Source: Paraburkholderia diazotrophica (lineage in GTDB: Bacteria > Pseudomonadota > Gammaproteobacteria > Burkholderiales > Burkholderiaceae). From it: a DNA stretch of 64,000 nt. Numbering within the stretch: position 1 is the stretch's first letter; each line of letters begins with the position of its first letter. Positions 1-13,323 of this stretch are shown here, piece after piece. The stretch lies in assembly GCF_900108945.1 (NCBI RefSeq), contig NZ_FNYE01000011.1:62001-126000 (forward strand). The letters are read 5' to 3'. The position numbers and the translations under genes are program-made. The notes under the pieces were generated by a model that saw only the letters and a program-made list of their open reading frames with translations, was not told the DNA's origin and made no database searches.

Positions 1-168
1 AATGCCTTCGAGAACGAAGCAGGCAGCGGCCGTCACTATGACGCGCGCAAGGTGGTGAGCGTTCAGGAAGCGATGGGCGATGTCGCGGTTGGCCGGGAAG
101 GGTCGCTGATGTCGATGGTTTCGCGTGCGCTGAAGGAAGGCCTCGACGGCATCGCATTGCCGCAATAG
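1..168 (+). CDS. 3' end of an unidentified gene (partial)
   Basis: The frame is open from the first base and ends in TAG at 166-168, leaving 55 residues that finish in GIALPQ. Codon use is strongly G/C in third position, as expected of a real gene here. The visible tail is hydrophilic, has no cysteine and shows no motif I recognise. It runs head-on into the exported-protein gene at 223-804 with a 54-base gap. The function cannot be judged from this fragment. Confidence 0.45.
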   Translation, partial: NAFENEAGSGRHYDARKVVSVQEAMGDVAVGREGSLMSMVSRALKEGLDGIALPQ

Positions 169-222
169 TCCGGAGACCGCTACAGAATGGCGCAAAACGC
201 GACGTCTGACTCTGCCCGTTGA

Positions 223-804
223 CTACTTGCTCGCTCCTGGCGTGACGGATATCGCAACCGCTTCGGTGTGCACGACCTCGACCTGATCACCCTTGCGAAT
301 GTCCTTCAGTTGCTCGGGGTCCACCAGCACATCCATTGCACCCTGCGGCCCCCTTATCGTGACGTGGTTCCGCGTTGCATCCACCGCAACGACATCGCCC
401 ACTACCGTTATCTCACGACTGATTGTGCCCCCCGGTTTGGTCCCGGACGCGGCCGGCTGAAAGGTCTGCCGCTCGCTGGAAGAGCGCGGGCCGCTCGTTT
501 TTTTCAGGCTCAGAGAGCGCGCCTCCTGGTACTCGGTGGTGACCACATCGCCGACCTTGAGCTGATCGAAGTTGCGCACCCGGTCGCCTGCCGCAAGTTG
601 TTCGACGCGGCCGTTCTTGTCCTTGAGCGTGACGGTCCGGGTCGCGGGATCGATGGAGACGACCGTGGCGACGACGGTTGTCGTTCCTGTCACGGTGCTC
701 TTGCCTGGTCCCTGCTTGATCTCCACAGACGGCTGTTGCTGGGCAAATGCCGGGCAGCCCGTCATCGCGATGACGGCGGCCACAAGGAAATGCTGGATCT
801 TCAT
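223..804 (-). CDS. small exported protein of unknown function
   Basis: A 193-residue protein with a clear signal peptide: a short basic start, a hydrophobic core, and an Ala-Phe-Ala cleavage site near residue 21. The mature part has two similar beta-rich stretches, roughly residues 40-95 and 125-185. Both contain a T/V-V-x-x-I/V-D-x-x-T/R-R pattern followed by a GD-V-V/E-V element, as in small OB-like or DUF5666-like periplasmic domains. The two are joined by a Ser/Gly/Pro-rich linker. GAGGAG lies a few bases upstream of the ATG at 804. The gene diverges from the cbb operon across 444 bases, the position where cbbR sits in many relatives, but it is not a regulator. The domain name is a guess; export is well supported. 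Confidence 0.7.
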   Translation of the reverse strand: MKIQHFLVAAVIAMTGCPAFAQQQPSVEIKQGPGKSTVTGTTTVVATVVSIDPATRTVTLKDKNGRVEQLAAGDRVRNFDQLKVGDVVTTEYQEARSLSLKKTSGPRSSSERQTFQPAASGTKPGGTISREITVVGDVVAVDATRNHVTIRGPQGAMDVLVDPEQLKDIRKGDQVEVVHTEAVAISVTPGASK

Positions 805-2733
<1,929 letters not shown>

Positions 2734-2747
2734 AGATGGAGAACGAC

Positions 2748-3167
2748 ATGCGACTCACTCAGGGAACGTTTTCTTTCTTGCCCGATTTGACCGACGACGA
2801 CATTCGCGGACAGATCGAATACGCACTGCGCCAGGGATGGGCCTGTTCCGTCGAATTCACCGACGATCCGCATCCGCGCAATTCGTTCTGGGACATGTGG
2901 GGCCTGCCGATGTTCGACCTCAAGGACGCGGCGGGCGTGATGCTCGAAGTCGATGCGTGCCGCAAGGCGAAGCCGGGGCACTACGTGAAGGTCAATGCGT
3001 TCGATTCGACGCCCGGCTTCGAGACGATGCGGCTGTCGTTCATCGTGGCCCGCCCGGACAACGAGCGTGGTTTCTGCCTCGTGCGCGACGAAGGCGAAGC
3101 ACGCACGATCCGCTACCGGCTGCGTCCGTATGCAGACGACCGGCCGGAGGGCGAGCGCTACGAGTAG
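2748..3167 (+). CDS. cbbS: RuBisCO small subunit
   Basis: Small chain of form IC RuBisCO, 139 residues, the normal red-type length with the C-terminal extension typical of that class. It begins [19 protein letters not shown], a family-typical start. An ATG four codons earlier (2736) is in frame, but GGAG at 2738-2741 sits correctly for the ATG at 2748, so I chose the latter. The central part carries the conserved [16 protein letters not shown] block around residues 45-60. The C-terminal hairpin of red-type small subunits lies in the central pore of the hexadecamer. Cotranscribed with cbbL. Confidence 0.96.
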   Translation: MRLTQGTFSFLPDLTDDDIRGQIEYALRQGWACSVEFTDDPHPRNSFWDMWGLPMFDLKDAAGVMLEVDACRKAKPGHYVKVNAFDSTPGFETMRLSFIVARPDNERGFCLVRDEGEARTIRYRLRPYADDRPEGERYE

Positions 3168-3231
3168 TGCCCGAACGTAGTACCCGAACGGATCGCCGCA
3201 TAGTCCAACCCGTTGACGAGACTCGACGCCC

Positions 3232-4110
3232 ATGAGCACCGAAAACGCCATTGACCTGCAAGCGATAGTGCGCGACGCGCAAATCCACGATGTGCTGGAA
3301 CGGCTCGATCGCGAGCTGGTCGGGCTCGCACCCGTCAAGTCGCGCATTGGCGAGATCGCCGCGTTCCTTGTCGTCGAGCGCGCGCGCAAGGAGCTGGGCA
3401 TGGCGACCGCCGCGCCGTCGCTGCACATGTGCTTCACGGGCAATCCCGGCACAGGCAAGACCACGGTGGCGATGCGCATGGCGGAAATCCTGCATCGCCT
3501 CGGCTATGTGCGCAAGGGGCACGTCGTGGCCGTCACGCGCGATGATCTCGTCGGCCAGTACATCGGCCACACAGCGCCGAAGACAAAGGAGGTGATCAAG
3601 CGGGCGATGGGCGGCGTGCTCTTCATCGACGAGGCGTATTACCTGTACCGCCCGGAGAACGAGCGCGACTACGGCCAGGAAGCAATCGAGATTCTGCTGC
3701 AGATCATGGAGAACCAGCGCGACGATCTCGTCGTGATTCTCGCGGGCTACAAGGACCGGATGGACACGTTCTTCAGGAGCAATCCGGGCATGACGTCGCG
3801 CATCGCGCATCACATCGACTTTCCGGACTATACGGACGAGGAGCTGTTCGAGATCGCAGAACTGATGCTGCGCGACATGCACTACAGGCTCGATGCCGAC
3901 GCGAAGGTCGCGCTGCGCCAGTACATCGGGCGACGCAAGAGCCAACCGAACTTCGCGAATGCGCGCTCGATTCGCAACGCACTCGATCGTGCGCGGCTGC
4001 GCCAGGCCAACCGCGTCTTCTCGTCGACAGGAACGGTGACGCGTGACGTGCTAGAGACGATCGTCGATGCCGATATTCGCGCAAGCCGCGTGTTCCGCAA
4101 TACCCAATAG
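3232..4110 (+). CDS. cbbX: red-type RuBisCO activase CbbX (AAA+)
   Basis: AAA+ motor that removes inhibitory sugar phosphates from red-type RuBisCO by pulling on the C-terminus of CbbL. Length 292 residues. Walker A is GNPGTGKT at 70-77; Walker B is VLFIDEA at 129-135; the pore-loop motif YIGHTA follows at 110-115; Arg190 is a candidate arginine finger. The gene follows cbbS after 64 bases and nearly abuts cbbF. Known CbbX is regulated by ribulose bisphosphate and ATP; the sequence shows nothing unusual. The spacer before it contains a near-repeat of CCCGAACG. Confidence 0.96.
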   Translation: MSTENAIDLQAIVRDAQIHDVLERLDRELVGLAPVKSRIGEIAAFLVVERARKELGMATAAPSLHMCFTGNPGTGKTTVAMRMAEILHRLGYVRKGHVVAVTRDDLVGQYIGHTAPKTKEVIKRAMGGVLFIDEAYYLYRPENERDYGQEAIEILLQIMENQRDDLVVILAGYKDRMDTFFRSNPGMTSRIAHHIDFPDYTDEELFEIAELMLRDMHYRLDADAKVALRQYIGRRKSQPNFANARSIRNALDRARLRQANRVFSSTGTVTRDVLETIVDADIRASRVFRNTQ

Positions 4111-4119
4111 GAGGCAGAC

Positions 4120-5199
<1,080 letters not shown>

Positions 5200-5238
5200 C
5201 GCGCCCGGGCTCCACGATATCGAACACGAGGAAGAGAC

Positions 5239-6117
5239 ATGTCGACTAAACATCCGATCGTCGCGATAACGGGTTCGTCGGGTGCGGGCACGACGACGAT
5301 TACGCGATCGTTTCAGCACATCTTCCGGCGCGAGAAGGTCAAGGCGGCGATCATCGAAGGCGATTCGTTCCATGCGTTCGATCGTCAGCAGATGCGGCAG
5401 AAGCTGAAAGAAGCCGAAGAGACGGGCGATCAGCACTTCAGCCATTTCGGACCGGAGGGAAATCTGTTCGAAGAGCTGGAGCAGTTGTTCTCCACATACG
5501 GCTCGACGGGCACGGGCAAGTCCCGCAAGTATCTGCACGATGAGGCGGAAGGCGCGGCGCACGGACAACCGCCGGGCACGTTTACGGCGTGGGCCGACGT
5601 CGACGAAGGCACCGACCTGCTGTTCTACGAAGGACTGCATGGCGCGGTCGTCACGAATCGCGTCAACGTCGCGCAGCATGCGGACCTGCTCGTCGGCGTG
5701 GTCCCCATCATCAACCTCGAATGGATTCAGAAGCTGCATCGCGACAAGAACATGCGCGGCTATTCGCAAGAGGCCGTCGTCGACACGATCCTGCGCCGGA
5801 TGCCCGACTACGTGAGCTACATCTGCCCGCAGTTCTCGCGCACGCATGTGAATTTCCAGCGCGTGCCCGTCGTCGACACATCGAATCCGTTCACGTCACG
5901 CGATATCCCGTCGCTCGACGAAAGCATGCTCGTGATCCGCTTCGCGAATCCCAAAGGAATCGACTTTCCGTATCTGCTGTCGATGCTGCACGACTCGTAC
6001 ATGTCGCGTCCGAACACGATCGTGTGCCCTGGCGGCAAGATGGGCCTCGCGATCCAACTGATCTTCACGCCGATGATCCTGCGCCTGATGGGCAACCGCG
6101 AGCAGGCCACGATGTGA
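5239..6117 (+). CDS. cbbP: phosphoribulokinase
   Basis: Phosphorylates ribulose-5-phosphate to ribulose-1,5-bisphosphate, the RuBisCO substrate. Length 292 residues, the bacterial class I form, which is octameric and NADH-activated in known cases. The P-loop GSSGAGTTT lies at 12-20, followed by the EGDSFH substrate segment near 40-45. A GAGGAAGAG ribosome site precedes the ATG. It lacks the extra cysteines of the thioredoxin-regulated plant enzyme. Together with cbbL/S it makes the pathway complete at its two unique steps. Confidence 0.96.
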   Translation: MSTKHPIVAITGSSGAGTTTITRSFQHIFRREKVKAAIIEGDSFHAFDRQQMRQKLKEAEETGDQHFSHFGPEGNLFEELEQLFSTYGSTGTGKSRKYLHDEAEGAAHGQPPGTFTAWADVDEGTDLLFYEGLHGAVVTNRVNVAQHADLLVGVVPIINLEWIQKLHRDKNMRGYSQEAVVDTILRRMPDYVSYICPQFSRTHVNFQRVPVVDTSNPFTSRDIPSLDESMLVIRFANPKGIDFPYLLSMLHDSYMSRPNTIVCPGGKMGLAIQLIFTPMILRLMGNREQATM

Positions 6118-6153
6118 AGGCGCGTGCCGATGTCATGAAGGAGGACTCTCGCA

Positions 6154-8199
6154 ATGAATGATTCCGCTCACATGTGCCTGGAGGCGGCGTTGCCGCAGAG
6201 CCGGCGCCGTCTCGCGAACGCGCTCCGCTTTCTCGCAATCGATGCCGTCGAGGCCGCGAAATCGGGCCATCCGGGCATGCCGATGGGCATGGCCGATATC
6301 GCCGAAGTGTTGTGGCGCGATCATCTGCGGCACAGCCCGTCCGATCCGTCGTGGCCCGATCGCGACCGCTTCGTCCTGTCGAACGGTCACGGCTCGATGC
6401 TGCTTTACGCGGCGCTGCATCTGTCTGGTTACGATCTGCCGCTCGACGAACTGAAGCGCTTCCGGCAATTGCACGCGAAAACGCCTGGGCATCCGGAAGT
6501 CGGCCTCACGCCCGGCGTCGAGACGACGACGGGCCCGCTCGGGCAAGGGCTTGCGAATGGCGTCGGCATGGCGTTCGCGGAGAAGCTGCTCGCCGCGCGC
6601 TTCAACCGCGCAGGGTTCCCCATCGTCGATCACCACACGTATGTGTTTCTCGGCGACGGCTGCCTGATGGAAGGGGTCAGCCACGAAGCCGGTTCGCTCG
6701 CGGGCACGCTCGGGCTCGGCAAGCTGATCTGCTTCTACGACGACAACGGCATCTCGATCGACGGTCACGTGAGCAACTGGTTTACCGACGATACGGCGGC
6801 GCGCTTTCGCGCATACGGCTGGAATGTGATCGGACCGATAGACGGCCACGACGCGCTGGCGGTCGATGCGGCGATACGCGATGCGCACACGAACGCGAAA
6901 GCGAGCGGCGCGCGTCCGAGCCTGATCGTGTGTCGCACGACGATCGGCTGGGGCTCGCCGAACAAGGCGGATACGCACGACGTGCACGGCGCGCCGCTCG
7001 GCGCGGATGAAATCGACGCAACCCGGCGCGCGCTCGATTGGGACCATCCGCCGTTCGAGATTCCCGATGACGTTCGCGCGAACTGGAGCCAGCGCGAGCG
7101 CGGCGCGGCACGCGTGCGCGAATGGAACGCGATGCTCGAAGCGTATCGCGTCGAATATCCGGACGACGCCGCGGAATTCGAGCGGCGCATGCGCGGCGAA
7201 CTGCCGCCAGACTGGCCACGCATCACGCAGCAGCTTGTCGATGTCGCGCGCGACGCGACCGGGCCGACCGCGACGCGCAAGTCATCGCAGATCGCGCTCG
7301 ACGTGCTGGTGCCCGAACTTCCCGAGCTGTTCGGCGGCTCTGCGGATCTGACGGGCTCGAACCTGACGGCCGTGAAGGCGTCGCGGAGATTCGTGCCGGG
7401 GCAAGCGATCGATCCGCACGCGAACTACCTGTCATACGGCGTGCGAGAGTTCGGGATGATGGCGATCATGAACGGGATGACGCTGCACGGCGGCTTCATT
7501 CCATACGGCGGCACGTTTCTCGTGTTCTCCGACTACGCGCGCAACGCGATACGGATGAGCGCGTTGATGAAGCAGCGCGTCATCCATGTGCTCACGCACG
7601 ATTCGATCGGCCTCGGTGAAGACGGCCCGACGCATCAGCCAATCGAGCATCTTGCGAGCTTGCGTCTGATTCCGGGCCTCGACGTGTGGCGTCCATGCGA
7701 TACCGTCGAGACAGCGATCGCGTGGCAGATGGCGATCGAACGCGCGAACGGCCCGACGTCGCTCGTCGCGTCGCGTCAGAACCTGCCGCAGGCGACGCGC
7801 GACGACACACAGATGGCGCTCGTGCGCAGAGGCGGCTACGTGCTGAGCGAGGCGACGGGCGGCTCGCCCGACGTGGTGATCATCGCGACGGGATCGGAAG
7901 TCGCGCTCGCGCTTGCCGCACAACGCCAGCTTGACGAGCAGGGCGTGTGTGCGCGCGTCGTGTCGATGCCGTCGACATCCGTGTTCGACCGGCAGGATGC
8001 CGAGTATCGCGCGCAAGTGTTGCCACCGGGCGTGCGCCGTGTCGCGGTCGAAGCCGCGCACAGCGACTTCTGGCACAAATACGTCGGACCCGATGGGCGC
8101 GTAATCGGCCTCGCGTCGTTCGGCGAATCGGCTCCGGCGGGCGAGTTGTATGCGCACTTCGGCGTGACGGTCGAACGCGTCGTCGAGGCATGCGTGTGA
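6154..8199 (+). CDS. cbbT: transketolase (Calvin-cycle copy)
   Basis: Thiamine-diphosphate enzyme moving two-carbon units between sugar phosphates in CBB regeneration. Length 681 residues, full size. Visible landmarks: SGHPGMPMG at 37-45, NGHGSMLLY near 77-85, the ThDP/metal motif GDGCLMEG at 167-174 ending at DDNG near 196-199, and the central [19 protein letters not shown] region with its catalytic glutamate and histidines. AAGGAGG precedes the ATG. The stop codon overlaps the start of cbbZ by one base (TGATG). Confidence 0.96.
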   Translation: MNDSAHMCLEAALPQSRRRLANALRFLAIDAVEAAKSGHPGMPMGMADIAEVLWRDHLRHSPSDPSWPDRDRFVLSNGHGSMLLYAALHLSGYDLPLDELKRFRQLHAKTPGHPEVGLTPGVETTTGPLGQGLANGVGMAFAEKLLAARFNRAGFPIVDHHTYVFLGDGCLMEGVSHEAGSLAGTLGLGKLICFYDDNGISIDGHVSNWFTDDTAARFRAYGWNVIGPIDGHDALAVDAAIRDAHTNAKASGARPSLIVCRTTIGWGSPNKADTHDVHGAPLGADEIDATRRALDWDHPPFEIPDDVRANWSQRERGAARVREWNAMLEAYRVEYPDDAAEFERRMRGELPPDWPRITQQLVDVARDATGPTATRKSSQIALDVLVPELPELFGGSADLTGSNLTAVKASRRFVPGQAIDPHANYLSYGVREFGMMAIMNGMTLHGGFIPYGGTFLVFSDYARNAIRMSALMKQRVIHVLTHDSIGLGEDGPTHQPIEHLASLRLIPGLDVWRPCDTVETAIAWQMAIERANGPTSLVASRQNLPQATRDDTQMALVRRGGYVLSEATGGSPDVVIIATGSEVALALAAQRQLDEQGVCARVVSMPSTSVFDRQDAEYRAQVLPPGVRRVAVEAAHSDFWHKYVGPDGRVIGLASFGESAPAGELYAHFGVTVERVVEACV

Positions 8200-8864
8200 T
8201 GAAAACGCGGCTCATCACGTTCGACCTCGACGGAACGCTGATCGACACGGCGCCGGAACTCGCGATGGCCGTCAACCGTGTACTCGACGGGTACGGCTAT
8301 CCCGCTGTCACGCTCGATACCGTCATCGGGCACATCGGCAACGGCACACGCGTGTTGATGCAGCAGGTACTGACGGGCTTGGGCGTCGAAGCGGATATCG
8401 CGCTGGACGAGATCATGCCCGTGTTCGACGCGCACTACGACACTATCGCGGGCACCACTGTGCAGCCGTATCCGCGCGTGCACGATGCGCTGGCGCGCCT
8501 GCGGTCCGCCGATATACACATGGCCGTCGTCACGAACAAGGACTTTCGCTTCGCACAGCGCCTGTTGCAGCAAGCGGGGCTTGCGTCGTACTTCGACGTG
8601 GTGCTCGGCGGCGACAGCCTTCCGTACAAGAAGCCTCATCCGCTGCCGATCCGCTATTGCCTCGATCATCTGAAGGTGCCCGTGCATGCGGCGGCGCATC
8701 TCGGCGATTCGCGCACCGACGTGCAGTCCGCGCGCCGCGCCGGCGTCGCGGCATGGGCCGTGCCCTACGGCTACAACCACGGAGAGCCGATTGCAAACGC
8801 GCGACCGGACCGCGTATTCGCGACCATCGACGAGATGGCCGATCACGTCGTGTCGCCGCACTGA
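8199..8864 (+). CDS. cbbZ: phosphoglycolate phosphatase (HAD family)
   Basis: Dephosphorylates 2-phosphoglycolate, the product of RuBisCO oxygenation. HAD-family protein of 221 residues with motif I DLDGT at 9-13 and motif II VVTNK near 108-112, then the KKPHP lysine motif and the GDSRTD acidic motif. An ATG three codons upstream (8190) is in frame, but the ATG at 8199 overlaps the cbbT stop as TGATG, a common coupling arrangement, and starts directly at the conserved [13 protein letters not shown] end. The gene's presence argues that the RuBisCO here operates in air. Confidence 0.92.
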   Translation: MKTRLITFDLDGTLIDTAPELAMAVNRVLDGYGYPAVTLDTVIGHIGNGTRVLMQQVLTGLGVEADIALDEIMPVFDAHYDTIAGTTVQPYPRVHDALARLRSADIHMAVVTNKDFRFAQRLLQQAGLASYFDVVLGGDSLPYKKPHPLPIRYCLDHLKVPVHAAAHLGDSRTDVQSARRAGVAAWAVPYGYNHGEPIANARPDRVFATIDEMADHVVSPH

Positions 8865-8899
8865 GCGATTCGACATGTACTCACGATAAAGGAGTCGAC

Positions 8900-9916
8900 A
8901 TGCCCATCAACGTGGCGATCAACGGTTATGGCCGTATCGGCCGCAACATCCTGCGTGCGCTGTACGAATCGAAGCGGACGGACGAAATCCGCATTGTCGC
9001 GATCAACGATCTCGGCGACGCGCGGATCAACGCGCATCTGACGCGCTTCGACACCGTTCATGGTCCGTTTGTCGGCACGGTCGACGTGGAAGAAGATGCG
9101 TTGGTCGTGAACGGCGACCGTATCAAGGTGCTGTCCGTGCGCAATCCGGCGGAACTGCCGTGGCGCGCGCTTGCCGTCGATGTCGTGCTCGAATGCACGG
9201 GTCTCTTCACGAGCAAGGAAAAGGCTTCTGCCCATCTTGCAGCGGGCGCGCGCAAGGTGATGATTTCCGCGCCGGGCGGCAAGGATGTGGACGCGACGAT
9301 CGTCTACGGCGTCAACGACGGACTGCTCAGACAGTCGTTCACCGTCATTTCGAACGCGTCGTGCACGACCAATTGCCTCGCGCCCCTCGTCAGGCCGTTG
9401 CATGCGGCGATCGGCATCGAGCACGGCTTGATGACGACGATTCATTCGTACACGAACGATCAGGTGCTGACGGACGTGTATCACACGGACCTGCGCCGCG
9501 CACGCGCCGCCACGCAGTCGATGATTCCGACGAAGACGGGCGCGGCCGCCGCTGTCGGTCTCGTGATTCCCGAACTGAACGGGCGGCTCGACGGCTTCGC
9601 GATTCGCGTGCCGACGATCAACGTGTCGGTCGTCGATCTGACCTTCACGTCGATGCGTCCGACGAACGCCGACGAAGTCAACGCGATCGTCAAGGAGGCC
9701 GCGCAAGGCGAGCTCAAAGGCATCGTCGGCTACAACGACGCGCCGCTGGTCTCCGTCGATTTCAATCACGACGCGCGCTCATCGATCTTCGACGCGACGC
9801 AGACGCGCGTGACAGGCGGCACGCTCGTCAAGGTGCTGAGCTGGTACGACAACGAGTGGGGCTTCAGCAACCGCATGCTGGACACCACGGTCGCGTGGAT
9901 GAAGGCGGCGCCATGA
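8900..9916 (+). CDS. cbbG: glyceraldehyde-3-phosphate dehydrogenase, type I
   Basis: Interconverts 1,3-bisphosphoglycerate and glyceraldehyde-3-phosphate; in this operon it runs in the reductive direction. Length 338 residues. The Rossmann motif INGYGRIGR lies at 7-15, the catalytic cysteine is Cys155 in SNASCTTNC, and the [11 protein letters not shown] segment is near the C-terminus. The start was set at 8900, where AAAGGAG sits seven bases upstream. Cofactor preference cannot be fixed from this reading. The operon has no neighbouring phosphoglycerate kinase (cbbK), so that step must be encoded elsewhere. Confidence 0.95.
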   Translation: MPINVAINGYGRIGRNILRALYESKRTDEIRIVAINDLGDARINAHLTRFDTVHGPFVGTVDVEEDALVVNGDRIKVLSVRNPAELPWRALAVDVVLECTGLFTSKEKASAHLAAGARKVMISAPGGKDVDATIVYGVNDGLLRQSFTVISNASCTTNCLAPLVRPLHAAIGIEHGLMTTIHSYTNDQVLTDVYHTDLRRARAATQSMIPTKTGAAAAVGLVIPELNGRLDGFAIRVPTINVSVVDLTFTSMRPTNADEVNAIVKEAAQGELKGIVGYNDAPLVSVDFNHDARSSIFDATQTRVTGGTLVKVLSWYDNEWGFSNRMLDTTVAWMKAAP

Positions 9917-10003
9917 CGCGCCGTTGCCGAACGATTCGCCGTCGAGCACGCGGTTGCACTCGACGGTCTCGCAAGCAATCGCGTCATCATCAGGAGACTT
10001 GTC

Positions 10004-11050
10004 ATGGCACTCATCTCGCTGCGCCAACTGCTTGACCATGCCGCCGAGCACGGCTACGGCGTCCCCGCTTTCAACGTCAACAACCTCGAACAGATCCAGG
10101 CGATCATGGAGGCCGCCGAAGACACGCAAAGCCCCGTGATCCTGCAGGCTTCCGCCGGCGCGCGAAAGTATGCGGGCGAGCCTTATCTGCGTCACATGGT
10201 GCTCGCCGCGACGGAATCGCATCCCGACATCCCCGTCGTGCTGCATCAGGATCACGGCGGGAGTCCGTCCGTGTGTCAGATGTCGATCCGTTCGGGCTTT
10301 TCGAGTGTGATGATGGACGGCTCGCTGGAAGAGGACATGAAAACGCCTTCTAGCTACGAGTACAACGTGCGCGTCACGCGCACCGTGTGCGAGATGGCGC
10401 ATGCCGTCGGCGTGTCCGTCGAAGGCGAGCTTGGCTGTCTCGGTTCGCTCGAGACGGGCGATGCCGGCGAGGAAGACGGCGTCGGCGCGCAGGGCAAGCT
10501 GTCGCACGACATGCTGCTGACGGACCCCGCACAGGCGCGCGATTTCGTCGAGCGCACGGGTGTCGATGCGCTGGCGATTGCGATCGGCACGTCCCATGGC
10601 GCGTACAAGTTCACCCGCAAGCCGAGCGGCGACATTCTCGCGATCGACCGCATCGCGCAGATTCATGCGCAGATTCCGGACACGCATCTGGTGATGCACG
10701 GATCGTCTTCGGTGCCGCAGGAATGGCTGGCGATCATCCGCAAGTTCGGCGGCGAGATCAAGGAGACGTACGGTGTGCCCGTCGAAGAGATTCAGCGCGG
10801 GATTCGCAGCGGCGTGCGCAAGGTCAACATCGACACCGACATCCGCCTCGCGATGACGGGGGCGATGCGGCAGGTCTTTGCGGAGCAGCCGTCGGAATTC
10901 GATCCGCGCAAGGCATTCGCGGCCGCGAGAAAGGCTGCGCGCGGCATGTGCGCCGCGCGCTTCGAAGCGTTCGGCTGCGCAGGGCAGGCGCCCCGGATCA
11001 AGCCTGTTCCGCTCGAGCAGATGGCCGAGCGTTATGCGGTGACAGCCTGA
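10004..11050 (+). CDS. cbbA: fructose-bisphosphate aldolase, class II
   Basis: Zinc-dependent aldolase joining triose phosphates to fructose bisphosphate (and often sedoheptulose bisphosphate) in the CBB cycle. Length 348 residues. The zinc motif HQDHGG lies at 81-86, the GELG/GxxE segment near 140, and the phosphate-binding HGSSS and KVNIDTDIR segments toward the C-terminus. CAGGAG precedes the ATG. Last gene of the operon; a strong hairpin follows at 11081-11121. Confidence 0.95.
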   Translation: MALISLRQLLDHAAEHGYGVPAFNVNNLEQIQAIMEAAEDTQSPVILQASAGARKYAGEPYLRHMVLAATESHPDIPVVLHQDHGGSPSVCQMSIRSGFSSVMMDGSLEEDMKTPSSYEYNVRVTRTVCEMAHAVGVSVEGELGCLGSLETGDAGEEDGVGAQGKLSHDMLLTDPAQARDFVERTGVDALAIAIGTSHGAYKFTRKPSGDILAIDRIAQIHAQIPDTHLVMHGSSSVPQEWLAIIRKFGGEIKETYGVPVEEIQRGIRSGVRKVNIDTDIRLAMTGAMRQVFAEQPSEFDPRKAFAAARKAARGMCAARFEAFGCAGQAPRIKPVPLEQMAERYAVTA

Positions 11051-11080
11051 CGTCAGAAAGCACCCGATTTGAATGGAAGC

Positions 11081-11121
11081 GTGCGCCCGCCCTGCTGCAT
11101 TGGCAGCGGGGAAGGGCGCAC
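11081..11121. terminator. hairpin between convergent cbbA and phosphoesterase gene
   Basis: GTGCGCCC (11081-11088) pairs perfectly with GGGCGCAC (11114-11121), and an inner CCCTGCTGC/GCAGCGGGG stem lengthens it. It sits in the 107-base gap between two converging genes. There is no clear T-run on the + side, so its termination strength is uncertain; it could serve both directions or protect 3' ends. Confidence 0.55.
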
Positions 11122-11157
11122 TCCCGTCATGCTTCGATGGTCAGTTGAGTTCGCGCA

Positions 11158-12831
11158 TCAGATCTTCGGCGGCCGCTCGACTTGCACGCCCGTCGTCGGG
11201 TCGAGGAAGAGCTTGCGTTGATAGCGGCCGTCGCCACGGCGGTTGAAGTCGAACATGCCCATGATGCTGCCCGCCTTCGCATCGAACGATCCGCCGCCGA
11301 TGCGTTGTCCATCGAGCCAGTTATCTTCGATGAAGCGCGCAACCGACGACTGATCGATCAGCGTATGGTCGACGAAGTTCTCCTTGGCCCACGGCGAAAT
11401 CACGACAAACGGAATACGCGTGCCCGGACCGCAGCGGCCGTTCACCGGTTTGCCCTTCACACCATTGTCCGCCGAGCCCGTGCCGCAGATTCCAGCACCG
11501 TTCAACTGGTCGGCGACGGAATCGTACGATGCACTCGTCGGCATCGCATAGGCGTGGTCGTACCAGCCGTCGGAGTCATCCCATGCCACGATGACGGCCG
11601 TATCGTTCCAGTCCTTTTGCTGCTGCAGGAAGTTGACCACCTTCGTGACGAAAGCCTGCTCGTCGAGCGGATCGGAATAGCCAGCATGGCCGTCCTGGAA
11701 CGCTGGGGCCTTGAGGAAGCTCACTGCCGGGAAATTGCCTGCGTTCACCGCGTTGAAGAAATCGTCGGTATCGTACTGGTGATTGGCGGGGTCCGCGCTG
11801 TGGCTATCCTTCTGCATGCTGTGGCCGATTGCCTGGATCGAACTCGGGCGCAAGTGTTTCGGATTAGCCGTCGACGCGTAGTACTGGAACCAGTTGTGGT
11901 GGGGAATATAGTCGGCCGTCGCGGAGCCGACGACCGTCGACAGCGTGCTGCGCTTGCATCCCGTCGTGCCGTTGCTGTTGACTGTCGCGAGGTTGAAGCC
12001 GCCCATGAAGCCGCCCCACGTGATGTTGCGCGCGTTCAGCAGGTCGCCGATATTCTTGCCAGTCATCAACGCGGTATCGGTCGTGCTGGAGCAGCTGTCG
12101 TAGGCCGGGTCGACGTCATTGATCATCGTGAATCCGTCTTGCCCGTCGTTCACATAGTACGAGCCTGAGGCGGAAGGCTGCTTCGTCGTCAGCACGACCT
12201 TCATGCCGTTGGTCTGGCCTGACACCACTTCGAGCGCGCCCGGCGTCGACGGTCCGTAGGTCGACGTATAGGCGTTGTCGCTCATCGCGAATCGTTGCGC
12301 GTAGTTCCACAGAGCCGTGATCGTGTTGCCGTCGAAATAGCCCATCACCTGGCCCGTCGTGCCGAATGCGCCGGCACCGCCGCTCGAACCTTTACCCGTG
12401 TACTTCGGAAAGAGATCGGCAGCACCGTTGTCGTACGCTTGCTGCTCGGCCGTATAGGCGTGATTCTGGTCGGCAGTGGACGCTTGCGTGCGGTCGAGAC
12501 GGAACGGATTGGCGGCGCCTGTTCCATTGGCCGTATTCGCGAAGTTCGGGTTGTTCGTGAGCAAGGTGCCGGAGAGACCGTTCACTTGAGGCGTGCCGGG
12601 CAGCGCGCGGAATTCGGGCTCACCAGACGGGTTGGTCGCATGCGGATAGGTCGCGAAGTAGTGATCGAACGAAACGTTCTCGCCATAGATCACGACCAGA
12701 TGCTTGATGGGCGTAGCCGTATGAACTTCGTCCGGCCGGTTTTTGTCATGCTCGTCGGAGGCGCTCCACGCTACTGTCGATGCGAATGCTGCTGCTGTAA
12801 GCGAACCAAGTGCTATCTGACGCCATTGCAT
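11158..12831 (-). CDS. exported phosphoesterase, AcpA / phospholipase C type
   Basis: A 557-residue member of the phosphoesterase family (PF04185 type) that includes bacterial acid phosphatase AcpA and non-haemolytic phospholipase C. A signal peptide covers about residues 1-24. The family's N-terminal metal/nucleophile block is seen as VVIYGENVSFDHYF near 46-59, and the acidic WDDSDGWYDH block lies in the C-terminal half. CAGGAG precedes the ATG. It probably releases phosphate from organic phosphomonoesters or phospholipids in the periplasm or outside; the exact substrate cannot be read. Convergent with cbbA; its upstream region is long and empty. Confidence 0.85.
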   Translation of the reverse strand: MQWRQIALGSLTAAAFASTVAWSASDEHDKNRPDEVHTATPIKHLVVIYGENVSFDHYFATYPHATNPSGEPEFRALPGTPQVNGLSGTLLTNNPNFANTANGTGAANPFRLDRTQASTADQNHAYTAEQQAYDNGAADLFPKYTGKGSSGGAGAFGTTGQVMGYFDGNTITALWNYAQRFAMSDNAYTSTYGPSTPGALEVVSGQTNGMKVVLTTKQPSASGSYYVNDGQDGFTMINDVDPAYDSCSSTTDTALMTGKNIGDLLNARNITWGGFMGGFNLATVNSNGTTGCKRSTLSTVVGSATADYIPHHNWFQYYASTANPKHLRPSSIQAIGHSMQKDSHSADPANHQYDTDDFFNAVNAGNFPAVSFLKAPAFQDGHAGYSDPLDEQAFVTKVVNFLQQQKDWNDTAVIVAWDDSDGWYDHAYAMPTSASYDSVADQLNGAGICGTGSADNGVKGKPVNGRCGPGTRIPFVVISPWAKENFVDHTLIDQSSVARFIEDNWLDGQRIGGGSFDAKAGSIMGMFDFNRRGDGRYQRKLFLDPTTGVQVERPPKI

Positions 12832-13323
12832 ATCAGGCTCCTGTTTGGATTCGTATTGGCGGTAATGACCGCGGCGCCCGGGCGCAGAGGGAATTAAATC
12901 CGCATCACATCGCTGACGCCGTTCGGAGGGGGAAGCTACGCGGCAGTGGGGGTACAGGAAAGCGAAGTCATTAAAGCATCGACGTATGAATGCTGAGCGT
13001 CAGAGTCCTTACGGAATATTTTCGCCCCTGAAAATCAGGCGTCGGATTGCGAGTACTCTTTGAGAGGGCGTCGCAAATGAAGCCCTATTAGTCGTTCTTT
13101 GACGCCATGCGATGGCTGAATGCGAGGGGCGAATAGATGCGTGCGAGTGTCACTTATTCGATGGTGTGAGTGACAGGCATCGGATACGGGAGTACTTCTG
13201 AATGGATGAAGGCGATCCGCTATACCGCTTTATATACATCGCGTAGTTCGCTGGCGTCGCTTTGAATACGCAGACCGAAAACGATATCTGTCCAGTTGGA
13301 TCGCGGTTGCGTCACCCGTTGTG
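12832..13323. other. intergenic, no gene seen
   Basis: 492 bases between the start of the phosphoesterase gene (promoter side) and the end of the DUF995-like gene. All open frames are short and without ribosome sites. It is slightly less GC-rich than the flanking genes and should hold the phosphoesterase promoter, which I cannot place with confidence. Confidence 0.5.
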